A stretch of 64,000 bases of DNA from Dirofilaria immitis. Taxonomy: Eukaryota; Nematoda; Chromadorea; Rhabditida; Onchocercidae. A program made the translations under genes and the position numbers. Shown piece by piece: positions 37,340 through 52,300 of this stretch. The notes under the pieces are model-generated. The model did not search any database and had not been told where the DNA came from. It saw only the letters and a list, made by a program, of their open reading frames with translations. The DNA is taken from the NCBI GenBank assembly GCA_024305405.1, contig JAKNDB010000079.1, positions 981,001-1,045,000 on the forward strand. The letters run 5' to 3'. Position 1 is the first letter of the stretch, and every line of letters starts with the position of its first letter.

Positions 37340-40300
37340 CTATAATGTATCACATAAATGAGCATTCTTTGACGGATCCCAATTAGCGGTTTGCTGTCGC
37401 CATTTTTCATAGTTCATTTCCAATTGTGTTAGTAAAATTGGAATATTTGAAAATTGTGTCCAACTTGTAAATGCTTCACGAGCAAACATATCAATAAAAC
37501 CGCATTGTGTTAATGGTACATTACATATATTACGATCAAATAATTCCATTGTTAATGGTAAACCTTTTTCACGCTCTTCATTTGTCTAAAATATTATTAT
37601 CAATGATAAGTTTTATATAAATTCACCAAAAAAAAATAATTATAATTTAAGAATTTAAAATAACTGAAATAATTAATCATACTAAACAAAATTAATAATA
37701 ATTTTTGAGCATAAAAGATAATATTTTTATCTTTTTATGATTAATAATATGAAGATAAAAATAAATTATAATCAATTAATTACAGTTTATAAGGATCAGA
37801 ACTTAAAATAATATAATAAAATAAATTCTATTTATGCTATTATTTCTTACCATCGATCATTATTATATATTTTCGCTATATTCATTTAGAAATTTATAAT
37901 AATAATAATCTTATCCGATATTAATTTTCGATCAATTGATTGATTTATTCATTCACACTATTTCTACAATGATGGCTTAATATTCTTAGATTTATAAATT
38001 ATTAATTGATAATTTTCTTTTATTTATAATTAATTCCTATATTATATCAGAAGCAAATTTAACCTATCAAATACAATTTAACCTATCAAATACAAAACGT
38101 CAAATATAAAAGCTAACATAATTAATTGATAATTTGGTCATAATTCATTGCTTGATAATTTATATATAGAATTTAATCTATCAAATATAAAATGCCAAAT
38201 GTAAAAGTTAACTTAATTAATTGATAATTCATTTATAATTCACTGATTGATAATTTATATATAGAATTTAACTTACAAATATAAAGGTTAACTTAATTAA
38301 CTGATAATTTATTTATAATTCATTGACTGATAATTTATATATAGAATTTAACCTATCAAATATAAAATGTCAAATATAAAAGTTATGTATAATTTGGCGC
38401 ACTGTAAACATAAGAGAAGTTTGTTTTTATTTAATAATTGATAAATTTTTCTATTCATAATTCATTCTTACATTAGCAATAGTAAATTATTTTATAATTC
38501 GTTAATCAATAACTTATAAATATAATTAAAAATTATCTAATCTAAATGATAAATGCTAACTTGATCGAAATATTCTTCCACAATACGCATCGCCCATTTT
38601 TCACATAATTCCCATTCTCTCGTTGGATTACCAATATCAGCACATTTAATTAACATTCGACATATCGTTAGCGATACATTATTCTCATTTTCCTCATTAT
38701 CCTATAAATTTTTCTTCTCGAAAATTTCCTAACATTTTTCAATAATATTTCTTTAAACTAAGACAAATTATTTGAAAAATAAATTATAAAAATGATGGTA
38801 TCAATCATTGATTACAGCATTTATAAATTGTGATAACAAGAACTATTTGAAAAATAAATTGTAAAATTGACAGTATTATTGATTAGAAAATAAATAAATT
38901 GTGATAACAAGAGTTGTTTGTAAAGTGAATTGTAAAATTAATAGTACTATTACTTATAGGATAAATAATTTATGACTAAAAAAAGGAGAAATAATATCAA
39001 ATTTTCTAATTTAATTTTTGCATGAATAAATATACATTGACAATAAAATTTTTTTCAATAAAATTTAAGAAAATAATTAAATTATGGTCGAAAAATAGAA
39101 AAAAAGTTGCAAATGAAATTTTGTCTCTAAATGAAAAAAAACAATAATAATTAAATATTGCTATAATTTATGAGAGCATTTTCTTTTTGAAAGATTTAAT
39201 AGAACCTAAAAAATGAAATTTTGATATAAGCATAGAATTTTTGTTTTCCTTCTTTAAAAATTCATTCATATCTATTATTTTTATTATTATTATATGAATA
39301 AAATACTTAATTTAATTATAAATTTTAAATTAAGAAAAATTTGAAACTTTTTTAAAATCTTTTTATCTTCGTTTTGTTTTTCAAAAAGTTTTTATTTTGT
39401 TTATATCTATGCTATGTTATAATATGATTAATTATGACAACTAAGATAATTCATCAAAACAAAAATTCGTTCAAAAAATATACTAATAATCAATTATAAT
39501 AATTAAATAAAAAATTTTAATTGAAAAATAATTTCAATAACAAAAAGGAAAAGAAAAAGTTAAATTAACCTTTAAATTTGAAACGACTTGCTGAAATTTT
39601 GTTAAATACTCAAAATGTCGACTCATATCGGTTGCTAAAACCATTTCAACTGTTGCTTGTCGTAATGTTGTAAATTCCTCGCGTGAAAGTCCAGCAAATA
39701 TATTAATATTATTAGCTGATTGTAAGGTAAGTTGAAATGCTAATGCGATATGGTGATTCTCGAGAACAGATTGATCATTGTATAATAATGCCAATGGTTG
39801 TTGAGTATTTATTAAAAAGCATTGCCACGTCCTATAATTAAATATTTCATATCTTAATTCTCGTCATTCAATTATATGAATATTAATCGTTGTACAATCA
39901 TGATTATTAAAATTCTCTTCATTCAGTTATATGAACATTAATCGTTGTATAATCATGATTATCAAAAAGATAATGCTACGTCCTACAATTATTTTCTTTT
40001 TTGAATATATTCGTTTTTCAATTATATAAATATTAATTTATTACTATATAATAATAATAATTAATAATAATTAATAATAATAATGATAATAATAATAATA
40101 ATATATTAATTTATTACAAACATAATAATAATAATAGTTAATGATTGATTTGAGTTGTCGAAAATTTCGCCATTTTTTTCGAGAATTATGTTTGTTGTTA
40201 GATATGCAGAAATTTGTGATTTTGTGGGAATTGATAATTAAAATAATGCACTAATTCATTGACCTATCTACAACAAATTTTTGTTAGATTTTCAAATATC

Positions 40301-43300
40301 GTATCCAAATATTATTAATGGTAACTGATTTAGAAATAGCTTAGAAATAAATTGATATCTATTGAAATGATCTAAATCATGAAAATCATATCAAACACTT
40401 ATCGGAATGATTTAAATAAATCATGAAAAAATTACGATATTTACCGGTATAAATTATGAAAATTTTATATCGCTATCTATCAGAATGATTTTAATCATGA
40501 AAATTTTATATCAATATCTATAGGATAATTTAAATCATCGAAAATAAGTATCGGGATGATTTAAATCATGAAAAATTATGATATCTACTAGGATGATACA
40601 AATTATGAAAATTTTATATTGATATCTACAAGGTGCTTCAATTATGAATGACACAAAAATGATATCTACAAAAATTATTTAAATTATGAAAATCATGTAT
40701 CAGTGTTTATTGGAATAACTAGGGATCAATATTTACCAGGATGATCCAAATCATGAACAGCGGCAGCTATTAAAGCTGCTGTAGCATGTGCTTCTTGTAC
40801 GTAATGAGCAACATTAGGAGAATCGAGAAAAAATGACGTAGCCTGAAATAATACGATAAATTTTCGAATTACATTTTCTTAATAATTTAATTGAAAATAA
40901 ATTAATAACATTAATTTAGAATCAAATAATTGAAATAAAAATTTTTATAAATATTAATTTCTTCTTTTATCATATGCAAATTTACTTAAAGCAATAAAAA
41001 ATTGATTTAAATAAAAAAAGAAAGCAATTCATAAATTATGCAAATTAATCGAAATTATTTAAAATAAATTTCTAATATAACAATTCAATCATATTTACAA
41101 TATTAACATAAAATAAATAGATGAAAAATTAAAAGATGCTATTAAATGTAAAAAAAAGAAATTATAATTCATTTTATTTATTATATCTTTCTTCAAATAT
41201 ATAATAATATGATTTATTTATTTTTTATAAAATTTAACGTGAAATGCGTGAAGAAACAATTGTTATATGAACGTGAAAAGAACGAGAAAAAAAGGAAATA
41301 TTAGGTGTCTTTTGTACATATTAATTTCTAAAAAAAACAATAAAAACATTTAAACATTCGTTCGATTTTCATTTAAAATATGATAATTGGAAAATAATAA
41401 TTTCATCAAATTATTATTCCAATGATTATTAACAAAAAAACAACAAACCTGTAAAACATCAGCGGCATGAGTAGCATTATGATATGGATTTATTGCATGA
41501 TAATGAGCTTCAATTGCATCAAACCAACGAGAAATTAAATCCATCGAACATTTTAATGTTTCATGAATCTTCCAACGTTCAAATATCTGCAATTTTTATC
41601 TATGCATAATATCACGTCAAATACGTAAATATTAGCTATGAATTATTTTATCACCTATATTCCTATACCTTTTACATTTTTGATTGATTCCTTCCTTAGT
41701 AAAATGCTAAAAATTATAATAATAATTTTATATTTTTCATAATTACTAACGATAACGTAAAACAGAACGTGAAAATTTTCGTAATCAAACGTAATTTAAG
41801 CATAATTTATTATGTGATGAGAAAATGACGTAAAATTACAGCAATGCTTACGCGTATTGTGAGCATTCAAATCCTAGATTTTTTTACAATTGTGCTGGCG
41901 TAAAATCTAACGTAAAAACTTCGTAATCAAGCATAATTTTATTATAAGATTTGCTTATTATAAAAGACTAAGAGAGAGAGAGAGAGGTAGAGAGAGGAAA
42001 GAGAGAGGAGAGAGAGGGAGAGAGAGAAAAAGAAAACGCTGAAAATTACCAAATTTTCTCTTTTTTCTCCACATTTACCTTTATGCCTAAATGTGAAAGT
42101 GCATGATTTTCGGAAATTCTTTCCAAATTTAAAATATTGAAATTCCATTGAGTATCATTTAATAAAGCATTGCATATATCAGTTGAAATACGTTGAGAAG
42201 CATCAAAACAATCCGATTTACGCTTAACTTTGAATGCATCAACAACGGAACGTTTCCGTGTTCGTGGCATATGATGAAGCTAGAAAAAATAAATAAATCC
42301 TCATTTAAATAAAATTTCAATTAATTAATTTCCATGCTAATCGATTTACCGTTATAAATTATTAATTGAATAAAATAAAATAACATATAAAGATCCATTA
42401 TTTCGAAATTTTAATAATAATAATAATATACTCACTTATAATCGTGATCACAGCTAAATAAGTATTTTAATTAATCAATTTCTGCGCTGATTATACTAAC
42501 TAATTAATAACTTGATGATTAGAAAAGATTCTGACAAAGCAACATAAAAAGATATACTATTTCGGAATAAAATTTAGTATTCAATTCAATTTATCATGTA
42601 TTATTTGACAATTTATTATTATGAATTGAATTACAACACTAAAAATTATCATGAATATTCAAAAGTATTACTTTCTATTAATTATATAAATATGCAACGT
42701 TGAAAAATCCATTAAATGTTAGTTAAAAAATATTCAATTTATATTAATTAAGTAACTGATAATTCTGATTTGCAAATCGTAATTGATTTATATATAAATT
42801 TTTCCGATTTAATTATAATTTCCAAAAAATATACCAACATATTAGTAAAATTTTGGTAATTTATGTCCTATCATTTTTAATTTTATCATTCTATAATCAA
42901 TAAATAATTATATATATGTATTGGGAAAAAAATTTAACTTACTATTATAAGCAAGTTCATATTCACTTAATATATACATAATGGAATTCATATCAAAATT
43001 ATGAAATATTTCATTTAAAATATTATATTTCAAATTAAATTAATATTTTAAATGAGTGAGAAAAAGAAAACTAACACGTATCAATCCATCATAATAACCG
43101 GTTGCTATTCGATCATTATTGCCGAAACGTGTAATTGTTGGGGCATATAATTCGGATGATGATAATACCTGTAAATAATTAATTAAATTTTGCATTAAAT
43201 AAAAAAGGTATAATTTAGAATGAAATTTATAGATTACGAATTAAGGTACAAAAATAAAAATATTGCTAATAATTGTTTTTTTCTTAATTTTGTCAAGTTG

Positions 43301-46300
43301 TAAAATTTCAAACTAAGAAATAGAATCATTATAAAATTCATAATTAAAAATAAAACTAATTTATTGAAATTCCTAATTATAAAATAGAATTTTTATGGAA
43401 TTAGAAATAGATTGAGAAAGCAGTTCATAAATTTATAAATCTATTTTTTTAGTAGCAATGATAAAAATTTGAAATTGACCAAAGAAAGATATTAAAAGAA
43501 TTATTATATTCTTGCTTAACTTATTTGTATGAAATAATAATAAAATTGAATTAACTGATATAAATTTACTAACCCTAATTGCATCGCGTAGAAGTTGTTG
43601 TGTTTGTTCATCAACACGTATCATAGCATCACGCAGTGAAAATAATACCTTAAAAGGTAAAAATATTTTAATAAATAAAATTAAATATATTTAGCAATTT
43701 TTTATTAATTCATTATAAATTTATTAATTTAAGAAAATTAAAATCATAAGTTTCACTCATACTTGCATTAATTCTCGTTATTTTTCGAACTTATAAAATT
43801 ATTTCATATTCATTTCTTCTTTCAAATTTGTCATTCTCCGTTGATGCATTTAAGGATTATGTTTAATTTTAGGAATTTCAAATCCTAAAGCATATGTTTA
43901 ATTCTAGGAATTCAAATTATTAAGCATATATTTAAGTTAAGAATTCAAATTTTAAATTTAAATATGTCGTGCATAAATAATTTTATAATTAAGACATATT
44001 TTGCAGGTTGCAGGCAAAATTTATAATTAATTTATCAGAATACTTTATTTTAAATTCATAATTTTAACAAAAAGAATTTGCAAAAGTCAAATCATTCATA
44101 TTTTATACATAAATAACAGAAATTCTATGGTAAAATCTATATCAGAATGTAGATAATTTTTATTTTTCTTAAATGATTAATTTAAATTTTTCTTAAATTA
44201 CAAATTTTAAATCTATTTGAAGAAAAATGAAAAAATGAATTAAATTTAAATTTCATTTTTTAATTATTTTAGAAAAAGCATTATAAAAGAGCCTTATTTA
44301 AAAATAAGTAATGGTGAAAAAGAAAAAGAAAAGAACGATCGTTCATAATATTTAATACTAATTAAATAATATAACTTAAATACGATTTAATTGTAATTAA
44401 ATGAATATGATTTAACAAAATATTAGTGGTTTAATTTGATAAGAAATAAAAAAGAGATATAGCAAAATTAATTAGTTTTTTAATCGTAACTATTAATTCG
44501 TCTTACAAATTAAGTAGATTTTAAAATCATTTTAATAATGGAAGTTTTACAATCAATTTGAAGCATTTTTTTTTAGTAAAATCTTTAAAACTGTAAGGTA
44601 TAAAAATATGGATCACATAATTGGTCATATATTATTCGGATAAATTGGATCGTTTTGTAGTAAATTAATTATAATTATAGGATAGAAAATAAACATATCA
44701 TTAATTCATTCAAATTATTTTTAACAAAAAAGGCAGGTGAGAGATTGAAGATGTAAAATGATGTAAAAAATTAAATCAAAAATGTTGGAAAATGATTATA
44801 GTATGATGATATAGATGGCATGCTTTTATGTAAATAAGTAATAATTTAATACTTTAATAATAAATTATCATAATTCATACCATAATTGGAAATGGTATAG
44901 ATTGTGGGAAGAAAGATGAAATAGGAAACGAATGAAAGAATGGAAAACATTTAAAAGTTAAAAAGATTAAAATTAAATAGTTATCGCACAAATTTCAAAT
45001 TCCTATTTTCTAAATTTTATCATTTTCAAACAGCGCTGGAAATTATTAGCAAAATCCTATTTAGACTTGGAATAAAGTGATAAATTAATTGTTCTGCTTA
45101 ATATCAAATGCAGCATTTCACTTTTAAGTTACATGAATCTTAATAAGAATATATCATATTTATTATCATTAGATTAATCAATATTACTGCTATATTTATA
45201 AATACTTAAAATTGTAATAATTAATTACGTAAATGACATAAATTTTTTTGACAGAGAAAAAAAACGAAACATTACCCATGAATAGTTATATGTAATAACA
45301 ATATTAAGAAAAAGAAGAAAATAATAGTAACAAAATTATAAATAAAAATGTAATAAAAAAAGCAATTAATACCTTTATAAGTAGAAATTTACCTCACTGA
45401 TGGGTGCATCGACAAGCGCTGTTTGTGATCGTTCACTTTTTACTGACATATTAGTTTGAAATGATAAATCATAACTATTTCGTTTCAAGAAAACAATTTG
45501 TTGACTGTAAGAAATAAATAAATAAGAAAAGTATTTAATTTATGAAAAAGAATATTTTCAAATTATTCATCTAATTATTAATTATTCCAATAAATCATAT
45601 AATTATTATGTAGTCATTTTTATTGGGAAATTTTTCACATCAAAGATAATAAGAAATATACATATAATTTATGTGTACTATTATTTTAAGCATAAATGCT
45701 ATATAAAAATGATTAAAGAGAATTAGTTTTATTAGAAGAATTAAGAAAAAATTTAATACTGTATTGATTACTAATTAACCAAGTTTAAACAGATAATAAT
45801 AATAATGATAATGGTGATATTGTGTAATCTGTTTTATTATCAAATAAATATTAATCCAGTAAATCATACGATAGATTTTCTTATCCAAAAGATTTATATC
45901 GATTTATAAAAATTTATATCAATTATAGAAATTTATAAAAGTTTTTCTATAAAAAAAAAAAATTATAAAAAGAAAAGATTTATAAAAATTTATATCGATT
46001 AATCTTGACTTCTCTTATTTTAACATATTATTTACCTAGTAGAGCTTCCAGGCACTTGTATACATTGCCATTCATAACTCTCTTTTCGTCCTAATTCATA
46101 TTCCGCTGCTACCGCTGTAACATAATCTTTCGATCGAATTGAAAATTTTTGCTGCGACGATTTTCGTCGAAATTCGGATGACTTTGTACCAAGTACTTCA
46201 TTCCTTAAAATGGGATTTAATTATAGGAAAAGAATTATGAAATATCGCTACAACTTATTTCTAAGTACATCGCATCATATTTGTTTCATGCAAAGAACAA

Positions 46301-49300
46301 AATTGAAAACAATGTTTGAATTAATTCAAAATATGTGCAGAATGTATTTCAAAAAAAAAAAAGAGGAAAGCATGAGAAGTATTTATGAACTCATTTTGAA
46401 TTTCTTTACCGTAAAATGCTGCAGTAATTTCATATGACATATCGTAGCAATTTCGTTACCGTAACTATTTCATTACTTGGAATATAGCAATCATAATTTC
46501 GCTACTTCTAATATACTACAACAAATTTATTACTTGTGATGCCCTATTATAATTAGATTACTTTAATATCGTAATATTAAATAAACCTTGATAGTACCAT
46601 GATGAAATGAATGCTATTTTTGCCGTATACGAAAAAGGATTTACCGTTTGAAACCAGTATTTGATTCATAGGCGCGATTTATGTATTGCACATTTAAAGC
46701 ATTGTCGCATATTTCAATCGGTTGACATACCTATATATCTGTTTAAGTTTAAAGCACAAAATTATCGTAATATGATAATTATTGTAGTTTATTAAAAGTT
46801 ATTGTATTTGAAATATATGATGAGAATGATTTTAATATTTTTTTCGTTTTCAATATATATGTAAGAAAAACGAAATAATTTATAACATACATATATCCGA
46901 ATAATCATACATAACTCATTACTAATATGAATGAATGTTATAATGTCTACTGTAATAAATCATTTATCTAATTCTTCCTTTTATTTAATTCTCATTTATT
47001 TATTTCCTTCTATTTCCTATAAAAAAACTTATGTGCAATGTTCAAAATGTTAAAATTTTACGCTAAATCCGTCTGAAATATTGTAATGGTATTGAAGCTC
47101 TGTACATGTTTGAATATTGTCCATCTCTAATTCTTTGTTCTGGTAACGAAACCCTTCGTATAACTAATGTGTAGTAAGAAGCCATCATCTACCACAAACA
47201 CCGAGGATCAACGATACAAAGATGAGTTTCTCGCGATTAAATGGCATGTTTCAAGGAGTAGTTAATCAATCAAGCAATACGGACAGATTAATTCATCGTT
47301 TCCACTCTTACATCATTCGGCTGCTAATCTCATTCTCTCTCATCCTTTTATTTAAACCCTTATATTTTATTTGAATTGTTGAGCATTCTTCTGTTTACTT
47401 TTCTTAACATATTATCGAAAAAAAAAAAAGAAAAAAAAACAGTACGATTGATGTGTTTACATTTAGAAATTTAATTAGTGAAATTTGAGACTACAAAGTT
47501 ATTTCACTAACTGCCGACAAGAAAAAAATTTTCTTAGATTATTCGTTTATTATTTTATTCATTTATTTTCCTATCTATGTTTAATAAATCGTAAAATAAA
47601 AGGTAAGGTTTTATATAATTAGCAATGGTACCTCTTCTAGGACAGCAAATAAAGCAGGAGTAGCACGTAAACGATTTACAAGGCGTGCAAATAATTCACA
47701 AAGGGAGATATCTGTTGAGGTTGATACGAAAACCTAAAATAATTTATTAACACGTACAATAATTACTTTAATTTCGCTTATAAAGTAATATTAATAGGTA
47801 TAATAAATATCAAATGATATGTATTACACATTAAATTTAATAAATATAAAAAAATCAGAATATTTAATTCTATACTTACTTATTTATCTAATAGAATGAT
47901 TAATTAAATATATCTAATTCATTGGTTTCAAATAGATATAAAAAGAAAGTAATAAAATAATAAATACCTGTAGATAAAATTTGAATTTTGTTTAAAAGAA
48001 ATGCTACGAAATTATTGCTTAATAAATGTATTTATTTACTCTAAGAAAACCAATTATGTAAATCGTCTTATTATTATGTGTGAATTGGAAAGTAATACTA
48101 AAAATTATTATAATTCATTTATCACTATAAATATTCATATTACCTATATTTTAATTTTTTTCAATGATTCTAAATTACCTATATTTTTGTTTCAATGATT
48201 CTAATTTAGTGCATTTGTTTATGAATAAAAGAAAAGAAAATTAACATTCATCAAACTTGTTATAAATTTAAGACATTTCAAATATTTATTATGAAGTATT
48301 ATAAAATTACCAAACTGCGAATAACTTACGTGACAAAGATTAGATTGTGAAAGCCAACGCCTACGTTTCTCGGACATCATCCTGAAATGACAATAATAAA
48401 AATAAATTTTTCATAAAATTTTGATAAATTTCAAAAATTTTCTGAAAATTATGAAAGTTTTACATATTTCGATTCCCGAGTTTCTGCATAATATTAATAT
48501 AAAAGAGAAAATAAATGACCTGTCTGATAATGCGGCAAAAAATACTTCATCGGATGTTGGAAGACAATGCATCATTCTGCAATGGCAAATTATCATAATT
48601 TTTTAATGCAAAAAAATCCAAAAAATCGATCGCTCGGATGATCCGAATATTTTCAAAACTATTTAATCGAGAAAAATTTTCTTATTTATAATTTCTCACT
48701 AAATTTGATTGAAATAATTTTATCAAAATTGAATTAAATTTACAGAATTTTTCTCTTAGGAAACTGATTAAATAGTTCAAATAAAGTGATTTTGTTATAG
48801 CTGCAATATTCTTCGAATTAGAATATTTTAAGTAAATCAAAAAGATTTAAATTTTTTCAACAAAAAAAGTGAGATCGTATGAATTATTGTTTTTCACTTT
48901 TTAATTAGTAATTAAAATTGACGGATGCATTAAATTGTTTTCTTTCAAAATAAAATTTTTTGACATGGTTGCATTCTATTTAAGAAAAATGCATCAAATT
49001 AAGTTATCAGATGATATAAATGATAAATTCAAAAAATTCGCAATTTTTCATTGATTAAAAAATACAATTACAAAATGATAAATTGTAGTTACTACTTGGC
49101 AAAGGTAACAATATCAGGTAAGCGAATATCCAAAAGGACTAATAATGGCTGTTGCTGTTGGAAATTAGTTTCGGCAATACCTACTGATGTTTTAACAATC
49201 TGAAAAATTTGAAGTAAGATATAAAATATTCTTTGTTATTATGAAATAAGTTCTCGAAATTAAATATTAAAATAGAAGAAAACAAAACAAAAGAGGAAAG

Positions 49301-52300
49301 GACATAAAAAATTTAACATACTTGCCATCCATTTGATCGAAGACTTTCAATAAAAAGACAATCGATTGGTTGCCGATTTGCTGTTACAAACATCGCCTAT
49401 AAGTGAATAATTATTTTCATTTCAAAGTTTAATATTTTCGTTTTAGAAATTTTTGCAATTTGTTAAAGCACTACCAAAGACATTTCAATTAAATTAATCA
49501 GAACAAACTAAGCTAAGCCAAATAGAGATTTCACGTAAAATATTCTTTGTGTTTAATATAAGTTTTTTTTTTTAATGTTTTAAATCATGCATAAATTTTT
49601 GATGTTTTATAAAAGATTGCTGATATACATTATTTATGTTAGCAACTATATAATTCTGAAAGGTGTTATACCTTTAAATTATCAGCAAATAAGTACTAAT
49701 AATAAGATAATTATACAAATGATATACTACATTAGTTAGGTATTAGATATTTGTATTACTATACATATTTTACAATTAATTATGAAAATTAATACTTATA
49801 ATTAATCTAATCTAATCACATATTAAATTCTTTTTCTCATTAGAACATTTCAACTATTTAACAAAATTTTAAATCATTTAACGAAACGTTTAATAGATTA
49901 ATAATTATATTAAATGTCAGACTTCGATATTGAATTTCAAATTATTTAATTTCATTCTACTTGTCGATATATCCAGTATGTATAAATTAATTTATGACTG
50001 ATTTTATTTAAATGAAATTATAAAACGAAAAATTTCAATTTATAATTTGACGAAATTTATTGATTATTACTATCAATGTTATAATATTTTCTCCTTTTTT
50101 TTCTCGTAAAATTAACACTATTGAAATCTAATCATATTTATGCTAATAAAAATCGTTTTAATTGACATAAAAAAATAACATATCTATTAACACTTACCTT
50201 ACGTCATTCACGTTACTAGTATGTAAAATATTCACGTCATTCACGTTACTAGTATGTAAAATATTTATTTTAAAAATAAAATAAAATTCGTCTTAAGTGA
50301 CATAAAAAATGTTAACGTTTAAAAAAAAATTAGAAAAATGTAAAAATCATCAATTAATATCAAATTTTAGAAAGTTGCAAAAATTATTGTATTTTAAAGG
50401 AAAATTAAAATTTTCTATATTATTTTATTTTATTCAATTTTTCTTTTTGATTTCTTTGTTTTCCGATAAACGAAAAGATGTAAACAAAATATTATCAAAA
50501 GAAAATTTAAAATAAATAATTGCAACTAAGATTTGTTCGTTTTTTTCTTTAACTGTAACTTTTACATCTTTTTATCGCTTATTTTGATCCTTTAAATGTG
50601 ATAATGAAAAACTTCGTTCATTAATTTTGTTAAGTCTTAAAAAAAACAATCAGATAGAGGGAAAGAAAGAGAGAGAAGAAAAAGGATTAAAAATTTCTTA
50701 TATTTGATTTATTATTGCAAAAAGTTACTTTGAAAAAAATTAAAGAATTGGAATAATTGACAAACATGATTAATTAATAAATCGGATCAATTGTATCTCT
50801 ATGTATGATAAGATTAATTGGAATATCAAATGAAAAAAGATGAATTAAACATTTAAAAGCAAATTTTGAAGTTTAAAGTACATATGATATAACATCTTGA
50901 GAATTATCAATTAAAATAATAAAAATTGTACGAATTAATAAGAAATAAATAAATGTAATCTTTCTTTATTTTTCGAAAAATTTCTTTCTTTTATTATTCA
51001 TTTAAATAGCAAAAGCAATTAAAATAATGATAATTGGTAGAGTTATAATAATTAATTGTAACTGATATATATAGCTGATTAATTTAGTATTTTGCTAAAT
51101 GATTTAATGTATTAATTAACAATTAAATATTATTAGTTTGCTTAAATTATTGGCATTTTTTGCAATCGATATCTTTATACAGTCATAATTATTAAATTTA
51201 TGATTATGATAGCAAAATAGTTTGCTATCAAAAATGTGATTTATCACTTATTTATGATATAATGAAATAATCAAGAACAATTAATATAGTTCACATCATT
51301 TCCATTTATTAAATAAATGTAAATTTAAATTATGAAGTCAAAATTAAAAACGCCTTGTTGGCATCGTGAGAAAAAATCTTAACTTTATTAAATTTATGCA
51401 AAACTATTTAAATCCATCCAATACTTAAAACTTTTATAATTTCTATTTTAGTATCACAGGAAATCTTAGGAAAAAGCCAAAGATAATTCAATTTTTAATT
51501 TGACTATTTGCAATTATTGGTTTAGTATTTTTTTAATCAATTTAATTTAATCAACATTCACATAAATAATATAATCGTGATATTACTGTGGCTAATTTTC
51601 ATAATCGTTATTAAATAATTTCTCCTGTTTTTTTTTCCTTTTTTCGTTTTTCCTGATAATGAAATTGAATATAACATATATATATGTATGTATAACGAAA
51701 TTAATAATACTAAAATATTTAATTTACATAAAATGACAATTCATTTCCTTTTTTTATTTATTATTATTTTATTTTTATATCATATAAAATCCATTTATTA
51801 TCATATGCAATAACAAAAATGATAATTTATTACGTATTATTGAGCTGATAAATATTTTAGTCTCATATTTTAAGTATAAATTTTGAGCATTTTTTTATTA
51901 ATAATAATTTAAATTAAATATCATGTATATTTTTATATATTACAATAAATTTTTTTCTCATTTTTTATTTTCTCCTTTTTTTCATTCTCAACTATTTTCA
52001 TCTATTCAACTTAAATAGATTTTTGTCTCATTTTTTCCCTTTTTTTGAAAAAATTTCTCCAGAATTTTTCAGAAGTATTTAAAGTTTTCACTAATTTATT
52101 TTCCTTCTTTCTTTTAATGATAAAATTGAATATTTTTTCACTAGTTATCAATTTTAACTTCCATCGTTAGAAATTGTTATTCTCGCTTTATTATTATTTT
52201 TTTTTACTTAATCATTCTACCAGTTCTTCATTCCACTCTACTTCCGGTTAAATTCCTTACAAACTTTAAACCTATCTCTTATGACTACTTAATTTATCAA

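Noticed and set aside
46210..46437. Plus-strand 75-codon frame
   Set aside because: Lies in phosphodiesterase intron 6 next to exon 7; no recognisable motif and typical AT-rich codon content.
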